From positions 1,843,001-1,907,000 of the forward strand of contig CP065955.1 of the NCBI GenBank assembly GCA_016126655.1: 64,000 nt of DNA. The letters are read 5' to 3'. A program made the translations under genes and the position numbers. The notes under the pieces are model-generated. The model had not been told where the DNA came from, searched no databases, and saw only the letters and a list, made by a program, of their open reading frames with translations. This DNA is from Aerococcaceae bacterium zg-1292. Lineage in GTDB: Bacteria; Bacillota; Bacilli; Lactobacillales; Aerococcaceae. Below are positions 52,737 to 62,193 of the stretch, one piece after another; position 1 is the first letter of the stretch; each line of letters opens with the position of its first letter.

Positions 52737-53619
52737 TAGATTCTCCTACCGTTAAAAGTGCTTGCAATTCTTCTTTTGAAAAATGGTAATGCTCATTACA
52801 ATAATGACACACTGTTTCTGCTTGTCCATCTTCATCGATGATTGTCTGCAACTCAGAATTACCAATCATTTTAAGGCTATTCGCAAAGCGCTCTTTACTG
52901 CATGGACAATAAAAAGCTACCTCATGCTTATCTAAAATTTGTGAATTATCTTCACCAACAAGAATTTCCAGTAATTCTTCCAATGGTTTCTTTTGATCTA
53001 ATAGGTCTGAAAATCGTCCTATCGCATTGATGCGTTGCTCTAAGGTATCAATTGTCTCTTCTGTCGCACCTGGCATCACTTGAATCATAAAACCACCCGC
53101 TGCCGCTACTGATTCATCTGGATTAACCAACACACTGAGTCCGATAGACGATGGTGTTTGCTCCGAAATAGCCATATAATATGTAAAATCTTCTGCTAAC
53201 TCACCGCTAATCATTGGCACTTGTCCTGAGAAAGGTTCATCGGTTCCAGTAATGTATTTACGTACGGTTAAGGTCCCCGGTAAACCAACCGCACCAGCAA
53301 CATCTAATTTGCCTTTACTATTCAATTCAAGTGCCACATGTGGATTTTGAATATAACCACGTACATTGCCCATCGAATCTCCATCAGCAATAATCCGTCC
53401 AACTGGGCCTTCACCTAAAATTTCAACACTAAGTCGGTCCTCACCTTTCAAGTTTGACGCTAATAAACTCGTCGCTACTAAGGTACGTCCAAGAGCTGCA
53501 GTTGCTGTATGCCATGTATCATGACGACGGTGCGCCTCATCAACCGATTGTGTTAAATCCAAGACAAATACACGTACTTGTCCATCGAATGCTAATGCTT
53601 TTAAAATTTTATCTGTCAT
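52729..53619 (-). CDS. hslO: Redox-regulated chaperone Hsp33
   Basis: Holdase activated by oxidation. The 296-residue protein ends with the zinc/redox motif: CPC in FYCPCSKERF and CHYC in TVCHYCNEHYHF, which form disulfides on oxidative stress. The N-terminal domain includes GEGPVGRIIADGDSMGNVRGYIQNP. It normally follows ftsH in Bacilli; here the ftsH terminator and an IS element lie between. The 280 bp upstream to the IS show no gene. Confidence 0.96.
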   Translation of the reverse strand: MTDKILKALAFDGQVRVFVLDLTQSVDEAHRRHDTWHTATAALGRTLVATSLLASNLKGEDRLSVEILGEGPVGRIIADGDSMGNVRGYIQNPHVALELNSKGKLDVAGAVGLPGTLTVRKYITGTDEPFSGQVPMISGELAEDFTYYMAISEQTPSSIGLSVLVNPDESVAAAGGFMIQVMPGATEETIDTLEQRINAIGRFSDLLDQKKPLEELLEILVGEDNSQILDKHEVAFYCPCSKERFANSLKMIGNSELQTIIDEDGQAETVCHYCNEHYHFSKEELQALLTVGESNV

Positions 53620-53933
53620 CTAATCATTATTTCCTTTCTATATAAGAAAATTGTATTTGTCTATTCAAAAAGTAGGTATGCTTGTCTTATCGTAATGCTG
53701 CTGTTAAAATTTACGTTCATTACATACTTGGCACTATGATTACCATTCGTGTTGAGCACGAATATCCCTATTGCTGTCCCACTTATTTTGTTGTTTTTTA
53801 TATCAAACACGCTTTAGTCTACCAAAAATGGCAATGAATTGCGAATGGTTTGCGTTTATTTTTCAGATAGCCTAGGTGACAGGACAGCCTTTAAGGTATA
53901 TGAAAACCCAAACTCCCGTACCATTATACCTAG

Positions 53934-54953
53934 CTAACGGATACTGAAAGAAGGATGCAAAATACCTAGGCGTTCAAAAATCTTTGCTTGTTTATTCGTT
54001 ACCTCTGCCAGCGTGTAGTTTCCACCACCATCGATATATGTATACACGCTCTTAATTTCTTCCAGTAAGTCTTTAAGAGTGTATTTTTCATCTAATTTTG
54101 TTCCCCGCATCTGCTCTCTCAGGTAAGACTCTACGACTACCGTTAAATACTGTACAAACATTTTCCCCTCTGTCGTCTCTTGCCCATGAGTTCTCAACCG
54201 TCTCATCTCTAAATCATTCTTTAATGTTTGAAACTTCTTCTCAACTATATCCTTGTCTCGATATATCCGTAAACATTCTTGTGAACTTTGATTACTGTTG
54301 GATAATAGTACAAATGTGCCCATTGTCGCAATGCGTTTTTTGATTACTTCTGTATTTAAAGAATACCGGTTATCCTCTGGATTTAAAGTCACATACGTCA
54401 TCAATCCTCGATTATTACTTTCGATTTCTTTTCTACTTTTTTCATCTTCATTCAATAAAGTTAATAATTCATCTAAGTCCTCCATCAATTTTGTTTTTTG
54501 CTGGTATTGTTGAAATTCATCATGATAAACATGCACAGTTACTGGATAATGACTCGTTTCGGAAGCTCTAAAATGACTAATTTTCTCTGAACCAATATAG
54601 AGTTTTTCTTTCGTTGAATAATGTTCAATTTCTTTTATTTCTGGCAGTAATCGTTCAATCACTTCATCAATATATTTCACTCCACGCTTTCCACCTGCTA
54701 CAAATTCAACACCTTCTTCACACAACATTTGGATATTTCGTTCTTTATAAAACCCTCTGTCTAATACCAATTTTTTCATTTTCTGTGGAAACTCATCCAA
54801 TAAACTTAATAATGTCTCAATGGTTTTAGAGTCGACAATATTCCCTGGAAGCAGGCGATACATTACTGGTATCCGGCTTGTTTCCCCTACAACTAGTCCT
54901 AAATTCACTTGCTTTAATTTATCATCTTCTTTGTTATAAACCGTATTTTGCAT
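53934..54953 (-). pseudogene. IS1634-family transposase, C-terminal part after frameshift
   Basis: The 339-residue frame holds the transposase core: NLGLVVGETSRIPVMYRLLPGNIVDSKT, LVLDRGFYKE (second catalytic Asp) and YRDKDIVEKKFQTLKNDLEMRRL (catalytic Glu). It lacks its own ribosome-binding site and is in the +1 frame relative to the upstream part. The family sequence would continue YGYNKEDDKL, which is obtained by skipping one T in GGTTTATAAC at about 54935. The most likely reading is a one-base insertion that inactivated the gene; programmed +1 shifting is less likely. Confidence 0.85.
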
Positions 54954-55515
54954 AATCTATATCTGAATATGTCGAAATGGATGTTGTATCAAATACCCAA
55001 TATTCTTCATTTATATATCGTTGTTGTTGCGCATGAAAGAACCGTTGCTTATCATCTTCACTGATTGTAGCGAATAGTTCACTGACACGCTTTGAACTAA
55101 GGTCTTTGGTTAACTCTGTTTCTACTTTTGTTTGCCACTGGTCGAATTCTCTAATGGAATTCCCTGGTTCTAGAATCAAATATTGCATAAGCGTTAATAA
55201 CTCGAGATAGCTGTCTGGAAATATTTCTTTTAAATCACTCAATACACCCATTTTTTTCGCTAATTCCGTCAATAAATAAGTTGCTCCGTAAGACTTAATT
55301 GAACGGACGCCACCTGTTTTTTTCTCGTCATTCTTTTCAACATGTTTAGGTTTTCTCCCTCTTGGTTGAGTTGGAACAATCGCACCCGTTACTGGGTCAA
55401 TTTTTCCAATCAACTTACGCTTTGGTCGCGCTTGTTTCTTTTCTTTATCATAATATGAGGTTGATTCATAAACATACTTAGTTCCATTTTTATGTGTGTA
55501 GATAACTTGTGACAT
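54934..55515 (-). pseudogene. IS1634-family transposase, N-terminal part
   Basis: The 193-residue frame begins MSQVIYTHKNGTKYVYES after TTGGAGG and carries the first catalytic Asp in WVFDTTSIS. It stops at TAA directly after YAKYGL, where the family continues into the downstream frame. The Lys/Arg-rich RKLIGKIDPVTGAIVPTQPRGRKPK segment is typical of the family's DNA-binding N-terminus. Confidence 0.85.
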
Positions 55516-55744
55516 GGTAAGCCTCCAATAATTGATATAGGTACAATTTATTTTACCATTATACCTATAAAATAGCAATAGAAAACACCGAAAAAATACT
55601 AGTATTATCAGTTTTTTCGGTGTAAATGTTTTTTTAGTATAATTTAATTCGGGAGTTGGGGATGAAAAAACAGAATACCAACTTTTTCTGGGGAATGGGG
55701 AGGGCTCCAACGTTCGGTAGCACCTCATCAAATGTTATAGAAGC

Positions 55745-55778
55745 AAAAACAGGCTAACCAAATTGGATAGCCTGTTTT
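55745..55778 (-). terminator. Terminator after ftsH
   Basis: Minus strand AAAACAGGCTA pairs with TAGCCTGTTTT (11 bp) and TTTTTG follows, 15 bp after the ftsH stop. Confidence 0.92.
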
Positions 55779-55792
55779 CATTCTATGATATA

Positions 55793-57877
55793 TTACAACG
55801 CATCATCTGCATCATAGGGATTTTCTTGGGCAGGTTCGTCATGTTCAGCCTCAGTCGCCGCTTCATGACTTTCTTCCACCGCTTTACGTTTGATATCATC
55901 GTAACTTGCCGCTACTACTGGTTCACTCTCTTTTGTCTCTTCTTCAACAGGCATTTCACCGGTTTCGAATAAAGCTTTAATTTGATGACGATCCAATGTT
56001 TCGACTTCTAATAATTTTTCGGCAATGACATTTAATTGCTCGCGGTGTTCGTTAATAATACGATGAGCTTCTTCATACGCCTCACGCATAATACGACGGA
56101 TTTCTAAGTCAATCTCGTAAGCAACTTGTTCAGAATAATGTGCATTTTGTCCATATTGACGTCCGACAAATACTTTTTGGTTACCTTCAAACTGAACTGT
56201 ACCTAATTTATCAGACATACCGTACTCTGTTACCATTGCACGCACTAAATTTGTTGCTTGTTCAAAGTCATTACTTGCACCCGTTGATTGTGAATTAAAG
56301 ACGATTTCTTCTGCAACACGTCCCCCTAATAAACCGACAACTTGCTCGTACATTTCTTTCTTCGTAACGATAAAGCGATCTTCTTTTGGTAACATAATCG
56401 CATAACCACCAGCACGCCCACGCGGCACAATTGTCACTTTATGAACCGTTCGTGCATCGCTTAACACCATCCCAACGACCGTATGCCCCGCTTCATGGAA
56501 CGCAATGGTACGGCGTTGTTTATTTGACATCACTTTATCAACTTTAGCAGGTCCGGCAACGACACGGTCTTGAGCTTCGTCTAAGTCCAAACGTGTAATA
56601 CTGTTACGGTTGAAACGTGCAGCCACTAATGCTGCCTCGTTCAATACGTTTTCTAATTCCGCACCCGAATATCCCGGTGTTTGTTGCGCTAATTCTTTTA
56701 AATCGACATCTGGCGCAAACTTTTTATTACGCGCATGCACACGTAAAATCGCTTCACGTCCTTTGACATCCGGATTACCAACCAATATTTGACGGTCAAA
56801 ACGTCCTGGACGTAATAACGCCGGATCTAAGACATCCGAACGGTTTGTCGCAGCAATCACGATAACTGCTTCACTACCCTCAAAACCATCCATCTCAACT
56901 AATAATTGGTTTAAGGTTTGCTCACGTTCATCGTGACCACCACCCATACCAGCACCACGTTGGCGACCAACTGCATCAATCTCATCGATAAAGACAATGG
57001 CCGGTGCATTTTTTTTCGCATTTTCAAACAAGTCACGCACACGACTCGCACCGACACCGACGAACATTTCCACGAATTCCGAACCTGAAATGCTAAAGAA
57101 TGGCACTCCGGCTTCACCAGCTACCGCTTTAGCTAATAAGGTTTTACCTGTTCCTGGAGGTCCTTCTAATAAGACACCTGCTGGAATACGCGCACCTAAA
57201 TCCGTATATTTTTTCGGATTTTTTAAGAAATCAACGATTTCAACTAATTCAAGTTTTTCTTCTTCTGCACCAGCAACATCTGAGAAACGAACTTTAACTT
57301 TTTCTTTCGAAACTTCACGCGATTTCGATTTACCAAAGTTCATGACACCACGGCCACCGCCGCCACCTTGTTGAAACATTGAAAAGAGTAGTACAAAACC
57401 AGGAATCAATAATAAGAATGGGATGAATGATAACCACATCTCTAAATTGGATTCCGCAATGGTTTTCACATCTGTTTTGTTCTCTTGCGCTAATTTCATA
57501 ATTTGCGCCAAAGTCGTATCATTACCTAACACACGTGTTGTAAAACGCTTTGTAGTATTTGATTTTTGCAACACCTGAATAAAGTTATCTCGTTCTGTTT
57601 TTTTAGTTTCTGCCGTCGGTTCAAATTCACCGCGAATATTATAGGACCCGGCACCTGCTTGAATTTCAAAGGATTTAATTTGATCCTCTGCTAATTTTTG
57701 CATAAACTCAGTCGCTGAAATTTCGCTCGTGCTACCATTTGACATCATATTGCCCGCAAACAGTTGAAAAACACCCATCATCGCTAATAATAAAATTAAG
57801 TAAAATAATGGGCCTTTAAACGGGCTACGGGGACCAAGATTTCGATTATTTTTTTTATTTTTTCTTGGATTTTGCAT
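55793..57877 (-). CDS. ftsH: ATP-dependent zinc metalloprotease FtsH
   Basis: Membrane-bound AAA protease for quality control of membrane and regulatory proteins. The 694-residue protein has two N-terminal transmembrane helices (about 24-44 and 128-150), an extracellular loop, AAA motifs (Walker A GPPGTGKT, Walker [35 protein letters not shown]) and the zinc site HEAGH. An acidic C-terminal tail of about 60 residues follows. A GGAGGAATAAA site precedes the ATG. The gene follows hpt, as in most Bacilli, and ends at a strong terminator. Confidence 0.97.
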   Translation of the reverse strand: MQNPRKNKKNNRNLGPRSPFKGPLFYLILLLAMMGVFQLFAGNMMSNGSTSEISATEFMQKLAEDQIKSFEIQAGAGSYNIRGEFEPTAETKKTERDNFIQVLQKSNTTKRFTTRVLGNDTTLAQIMKLAQENKTDVKTIAESNLEMWLSFIPFLLLIPGFVLLFSMFQQGGGGGRGVMNFGKSKSREVSKEKVKVRFSDVAGAEEEKLELVEIVDFLKNPKKYTDLGARIPAGVLLEGPPGTGKTLLAKAVAGEAGVPFFSISGSEFVEMFVGVGASRVRDLFENAKKNAPAIVFIDEIDAVGRQRGAGMGGGHDEREQTLNQLLVEMDGFEGSEAVIVIAATNRSDVLDPALLRPGRFDRQILVGNPDVKGREAILRVHARNKKFAPDVDLKELAQQTPGYSGAELENVLNEAALVAARFNRNSITRLDLDEAQDRVVAGPAKVDKVMSNKQRRTIAFHEAGHTVVGMVLSDARTVHKVTIVPRGRAGGYAIMLPKEDRFIVTKKEMYEQVVGLLGGRVAEEIVFNSQSTGASNDFEQATNLVRAMVTEYGMSDKLGTVQFEGNQKVFVGRQYGQNAHYSEQVAYEIDLEIRRIMREAYEEAHRIINEHREQLNVIAEKLLEVETLDRHQIKALFETGEMPVEEETKESEPVVAASYDDIKRKAVEESHEAATEAEHDEPAQENPYDADDAL

Positions 57878-58023
57878 ATATCGTTTATTCCTCCTCTAAC
57901 ATTTCATTTGATGTCACCGTACCCGTGAAAGAGTAATGGTGATTTTTTTCTCAATTAAAGCATATCATACCATAAAATTTGTTTATTTGCTGTTGAAACG
58001 CCTATGTAAAAAGCAAATAATCA

Positions 58024-58569
58024 CTATTTTTTATATACTTCCGGTTTCAAAACACCAATGTAAGGTAAGTTACGATATTTTTGCTCATAATCCAAACCAT
58101 ATCCAACAAGAAATTCATTCGGCACTTCGATACCGACATAATCCGCATAGACATCTTTTTCAACCCGTCCATCTGGCTTATCCGTTAACGTACACACTTT
58201 TACAGAGGCTGCCTTCCGGTATTTTAATAAATCCATAATATAACGTAAAGTACGACCAGTATCAATAATATCTTCAATAATTAAAATATGACGCCCTTCA
58301 ACAGCTGTATCTAAGTCTTTAATAATTTTAACCTCACCCGTTGAGGTTGTGCCACCGTGATAGCTGGATACATCCATAAAATCAAATTCTAAGTAGCAAT
58401 CCATCTCACGAATGACATCCATCATAAATAATGCTGCCCCACGCAAAATACCGACAACAATGACATCTTTATCTCGATAATCTTCGGTTAATTGCTTGCC
58501 TAATCTAACCGCTGCTTCTTGAATTTCTTCACGTGTAATGACAACACGCTCAATATCTTTTTCTAACAT
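58024..58569 (-). CDS. hpt: Hypoxanthine phosphoribosyltransferase
   Basis: Purine salvage enzyme forming IMP and GMP from hypoxanthine or guanine and PRPP. The 181-residue protein has [38 protein letters not shown] and the PRPP loop [18 protein letters not shown] 58569 follows AAGAAGGGA; an upstream frame of 34 codons has no ribosome-binding site. It lies between tilS and ftsH, the usual order. Confidence 0.96.
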   Translation of the reverse strand: MLEKDIERVVITREEIQEAAVRLGKQLTEDYRDKDVIVVGILRGAALFMMDVIREMDCYLEFDFMDVSSYHGGTTSTGEVKIIKDLDTAVEGRHILIIEDIIDTGRTLRYIMDLLKYRKAASVKVCTLTDKPDGRVEKDVYADYVGIEVPNEFLVGYGLDYEQKYRNLPYIGVLKPEVYKK

Positions 58570-58719
58570 AATAACGTCCCTTCTTATCCTTGTGTTAAAG
58601 TTATCTGTTGGAACCAACACGCATCCTTGAATCATCGTTGATTCAACATGATTACTAGACACCGGCTCCAACAGTTAATCGTTTCTGTCATAATTGCTAT
58701 TTTAACATATTCTTGAGTA

Positions 58720-60171
58720 TTAGTCTTCCAATTTACGGTACAAAAATACGTAAGATTGCGCGTGCGGGTGACGGTTACGGTAATGACGGGACGCAATATG
58801 CCCAATCACTGAGATTACTTCGTGGTTTTTATCACATAAAAGCCACAATTGCTCGCGTTCAGACATCGGAATTTTCTGGTCAATCATAAAACGACTCACT
58901 TTTTTATGAAACAAATTACCATTACCATCATTTAATTCTAAACGGTCTCCCTCATTGCGATGTCTTAAATAAAAGCCACGCAATTGATGTGGTTGCAAAT
59001 ACAAACGTATCATATACGGCATTTCCAATAATTCCGCTGTTGAAAAATACCGTTCATCAAACAGTCCAATCAGTTCATCTTCACTTAATTTATGCCAATG
59101 ATTGAGCTGATTAATGTGAATATTCAAGTCCGGTTGCTCCATATCACGCGTTTCCTGTGGATGAATATAAATAAAATCATATTCACGGCGCGCCACCCAG
59201 CCTTCGCTTAGCTGAAACGTACTATTAGGTAGACGGTCATTTACAATTAACTGGTCAATACGGTCAATGGCTTCGCGTGTATAAGTCGGTATATCTTCTA
59301 CCAGTCGCTCCTCAAAAAACAATGTCAAATAAACACGACGTTTATCCATCCCCAATTCGGAAAATGCCGGCACATAAAGTACCCACTTATATTGCTGCGA
59401 GTACATCAATAACATCGGTTCTTCTTGTAAATAACTAGCATAATGCACACGATAACTCGCCTGTAATTGTTCTTGTAAAGCCAACATATTTTCTAAAAAA
59501 TTAGGATTTTCTTCCATAAAAATTGGCAATAAACGTTGGCGCACTCGATTGCGTAAAAACTTATCCTCAAGATTCGTTTCATCTTCAACGAATTGCAAAC
59601 CACGTTCTTGTGCATACGACTGAATCGTCTCTTTACTCACTTTTAAAAACGGACGCATCATTTGCACATGAACGGCACGCTGTTCATCTGTCATTAATAA
59701 ACGGCGATAATTGGGTTCAATACCTCTTACTCCTCGTAGTGACGTCCCGCGAATCATACGCATCATCACTGTCTCAGCCAAATCATTCAAATGATGTCCT
59801 GTCATCAACACATCCACTGCTTCTCGCTCAATAATTTCAGCAAAAAATGCGTAACGCGCATCGCGTGCATTGGCTTCAACATTTTTACTCGCTGGATTGC
59901 TCCAACGATGTGTATAATAAATCAAATCATATCGTTGTGCTAACTGCTGTACAAATGTAGCATCTGCTTGACTCGTCTGGCGTAAATTATGGTCAAAATG
60001 TCCGACGATTAACCGCTTCGGTTCGTCGAGCTGCGTATTAATACGCACTATCACATCCAGCAGTACACTGGAATCAACACCACCTGAAACAGCTAATAAA
60101 ATTGTTTGGGCTGATAGCCATTCGTCCCATTGTTCCAGTTGCTGATTCACTCGTTGAATGAATTTCTCCAT
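58720..60171 (-). CDS. tilS: tRNA(Ile)-lysidine synthetase
   Basis: Essential enzyme that converts C34 of the CAU tRNA-Ile to lysidine. The 483-residue protein has the PP-loop LLAVSGGVDSSVLLD near residue 25, HFDHNLRQTSQADA, TGHHLNDLAETVMMRMIRGTSLRGVRGI and a C-terminal TilS substrate-binding domain. GAGGTGAAC precedes the ATG. Four repeat copies separate it from the upstream terminator. Confidence 0.95.
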   Translation of the reverse strand: MEKFIQRVNQQLEQWDEWLSAQTILLAVSGGVDSSVLLDVIVRINTQLDEPKRLIVGHFDHNLRQTSQADATFVQQLAQRYDLIYYTHRWSNPASKNVEANARDARYAFFAEIIEREAVDVLMTGHHLNDLAETVMMRMIRGTSLRGVRGIEPNYRRLLMTDEQRAVHVQMMRPFLKVSKETIQSYAQERGLQFVEDETNLEDKFLRNRVRQRLLPIFMEENPNFLENMLALQEQLQASYRVHYASYLQEEPMLLMYSQQYKWVLYVPAFSELGMDKRRVYLTLFFEERLVEDIPTYTREAIDRIDQLIVNDRLPNSTFQLSEGWVARREYDFIYIHPQETRDMEQPDLNIHINQLNHWHKLSEDELIGLFDERYFSTAELLEMPYMIRLYLQPHQLRGFYLRHRNEGDRLELNDGNGNLFHKKVSRFMIDQKIPMSEREQLWLLCDKNHEVISVIGHIASRHYRNRHPHAQSYVFLYRKLED

Positions 60172-60191
60172 TCGCGTTCACCTCGTTTCTA

Positions 60192-60664
60192 ATCTCGGCT
60201 CGCTTGGGTTGGCTTGACATCCACTTCAAAAGTCGCTTCTGTGCGTCCCTCGCACGACGGCGCCTTTCTCCAGTGGTTCAAGCCAGAGCACCCGCGCTCG
60301 CACCATGTTTATTTCGGCTCCAACTCGCTGAAATGACATCCACTTCGCATTGACCTTGAAGCGCCTTTGCGCTTCGGCGGACTCTGCTCCAGTGGTTCAT
60401 TTCAAAGCACTCGTTGTCGCACCATGTTTATTTCGGCTCCAACTCACTGAAATGACATCCACTTCGCATTGACCTTGAAGCGCCTTTGCGCTTCGGCGGA
60501 CTCTGCTCCAGTGGTTCATTTCAAAGCACTCGTTGTCGCACCATGTTTATTTCGGCTCCAACTCGCTGAAATGACATCCACTTCGCATTGACCTTGAAGC
60601 GCCTTTGCGCTTCGGCGGACTCTGCTCCAGTGGTTCATTTCAAAGCGCTCGTTGTCGCACCATG
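60192..60664 (-). repeat. Structured repeat, four tandem copies before tilS
   Basis: Copies start near 60192, 60311, 60430 and 60549 (period 119 bp). The first has outer arms GGCTTGA/TCAAGCC and inner GTGCG/CGCAC. The next three are nearly identical to each other, with outer arms GAAATGA/TCATTTC and inner GAAGCGC-CTTT-GCGCTTC. The array fills the space between the yabR terminator and the tilS ribosome-binding site. No promoter is visible inside it. Confidence 0.92.
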
Positions 60665-60665
60665 T

Positions 60666-60723
60666 AAAAAAAACAACGTCATTCGTTTTGGTGCCTTGGG
60701 GCGCTAAAACGGTATGACGTTGT
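60666..60723 (-). terminator. Terminator after yabR
   Basis: Minus strand ACAACGTCAT pairs with ATGACGTTGT, with an inner CGTTTT/AAAACG stem and a GCGCC/GGC top, followed by eight T. A long, strong hairpin upstream of the tilS repeat array. Confidence 0.88.
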
Positions 60724-60770
60724 GATAATAATTTTTCACGTTTGAATAACTTAAACATTGAAAGTAGATA

Positions 60771-61286
60771 CTAGCTACGACGTCCCCCGCGTCCACCACG
60801 TTTCCCTTCCGTATTACGTTTAAGTGAAGTTAAGCGGTCCTCGCTGTCTTTTAAAAAATTACTCATCAATTGATCAAAATCACTGTTCGAACGAGCAGAT
60901 GATGTTGCTTGTCCAAAATTTGCATTACTTGGTCTATTAGACGTTTTATTAAACTCATTGCGTTTAGTAAAACGAGGTTCTTGTTCGCCTTTATCTTTTT
61001 TATCAAATGGACGTTTTGTTTGCGGGCGTGATGGACGACTCTCCACTGGTTTATCAAGCGCTTGACGAATAGATAAACTAATTTTTCCATCAGCAGCCAC
61101 AGATAATACTTTCACTTCGACTTCTTGCCCGACCGTTAATACAGTATTAATATCCTTAATAAATCCATCGGACACTTCACTAATATGAACTAATCCCGAT
61201 TGTTTTTCTGGTAATTCAACAAAGGCACCAAAGTGCGTAATACCAGTAACCTTCCCTGACAGTTTCTGACCTACTTCAATTGACAT
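60771..61286 (-). CDS. yabR: S1 RNA-binding domain protein (YabR / general stress protein 13 type)
   Basis: The 171-residue protein has an S1 domain at residues 1-72 (GQKLSGKVTGITHFGAFVELPEKQSGLVHISEVSDGFIKDI) and a low-complexity C-terminal half rich in Arg, Lys, Asn and Ser that ends RGGRGGRRS. Such proteins associate with ribosomes or mRNA. AAGGAGG precedes the ATG. Lies between divIC and tilS as in Bacillus. Confidence 0.92.
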   Translation of the reverse strand: MSIEVGQKLSGKVTGITHFGAFVELPEKQSGLVHISEVSDGFIKDINTVLTVGQEVEVKVLSVAADGKISLSIRQALDKPVESRPSRPQTKRPFDKKDKGEQEPRFTKRNEFNKTSNRPSNANFGQATSSARSNSDFDQLMSNFLKDSEDRLTSLKRNTEGKRGGRGGRRS

Positions 61287-61333
61287 AAATGCTTAGTTCC
61301 TCCTTAAAATGCAGACTATCGTCTGTGCTCATC

Positions 61334-61684
61334 TCAATTGTCTTGTTCGTTACTTGTTGTTTCAACTTCTTTTTTCAAGTCAAAAATAATTTCTCCAGGT
61401 TTTGAATAGTAGTAATCTCTACGGGCAACCTGTGCTAAATAATCTTCATCTTGCGCTTGTTGATACTCCTGCTGTGCTTGTCTGTTTTTTTCAACCGCTT
61501 TTTTATTCGCAGTTTGTGCTTGTGTTAGTTGCATCATCATCTCTTCTTTTTTCTCAATCACTTGCCATAGCGACCAACTAGACACACCTATGATTGACAA
61601 ACAAAAAAGTAAAACTATTTTACTAACACGATTCTTTTTTTGCTGTTGAGACTGTGTTGGATAATCTTCCCTATTATTTTTCAA
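61334..61684 (-). CDS. divIC: Septum formation initiator DivIC/FtsB
   Basis: Bitopic cell-division protein of the FtsL-DivIB-DivIC complex. The 116-residue protein has a short basic cytoplasmic tail, one transmembrane helix (about 22-42) and an extracellular coiled coil (about 43-90, KKEEMMMQLTQAQTANKKAVEKNRQAQQEYQQAQ) ending with the typical YLAQVARRDYYYSKPGEIIFDL. The start is TTG 61684 after AGAGGTG. Its place between rqcP and yabR is conserved. Confidence 0.93.
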   Translation of the reverse strand: MKNNREDYPTQSQQQKKNRVSKIVLLFCLSIIGVSSWSLWQVIEKKEEMMMQLTQAQTANKKAVEKNRQAQQEYQQAQDEDYLAQVARRDYYYSKPGEIIFDLKKEVETTSNEQDN

Positions 61685-61887
61685 TTGGTTTCACCTCTCA
61701 TACAAGTTGAGTATACCATCCTACACCATGAATTGCTATGAAAATCTATACGATAATCCTTAATTTTTTCAAATGTTCGCTTTAACAACCTTTAACACAC
61801 CGCTTATTTCAGAGGCTTTTCATAGACAGTATATCGCCACTTGTCCAATTTGCGCTAGCACTATCCAACACATCCATTCTCATCGGC

Positions 61888-62178
61888 TTAAGCCAAAAAC
61901 TCATCTTTTTCTTCAATTTTAGACTCAATACGTTCTTCAGCAATAATTTTGTATAACTCCGCCGCTTCTGCTTTTTTCGTTGTATCTTGAATCGCTAAAA
62001 TTTCAACGGTTAATAAACGGTTACCAAAGCGAATCTTTAACTCATCGCCTACTTTAACATTACTACTCGACTTACCAACTGTCCCATTAATCTCAATTCT
62101 ACCTTGGTCAGCCACTTCTTTAGCCACTGTCCGCCGCTTAATTAAGCGAGATACTTTTAAAAATTTATCTAATCGCAT
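61888..62178 (-). CDS. rqcP: S4-domain ribosome quality control protein RqcP (YabO)
   Basis: Small RNA-binding protein that helps RqcH add alanine tails on stalled 50S subunits. The 96-residue protein has the S4 fold [49 protein letters not shown] and an acidic C-terminal helix. GGAAGGGG precedes the ATG. Directly downstream of mfd (15 bp). Confidence 0.94.
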   Translation of the reverse strand: MRLDKFLKVSRLIKRRTVAKEVADQGRIEINGTVGKSSSNVKVGDELKIRFGNRLLTVEILAIQDTTKKAEAAELYKIIAEERIESKIEEKDEFLA

Positions 62179-62193
62179 GACTATTACCCCTTC

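Larger units (their letters stand above)
53907..55661 (-). mobile_element. IS1634-family insertion sequence
   Basis: Terminal inverted repeats CCCAAACTCCCG (53907-53918) and CGGGAGTTGGGG (55650-55661) match at 11 of 12 positions. A direct repeat ATGAAAA flanks both ends (53900-53906 and 55662-55668), the likely target duplication. The 1755-bp element carries a two-piece DDE transposase. It is inserted between ftsH and hslO. Confidence 0.88.

Noticed and set aside
55680-55742. T-box-like stretch GGAGGGCTCCAACGTTCGG next to the IS element
   Set aside because: Lacks the AGGGTGG-type core and any downstream aminoacyl-tRNA synthetase or amino-acid gene; likely chance.
60516-60758. Frame of 80 codons running from after yabR through the terminator into the repeat array
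   Set aside because: It spans a strong terminator and repeat sequence; no family and no good ribosome-binding site.
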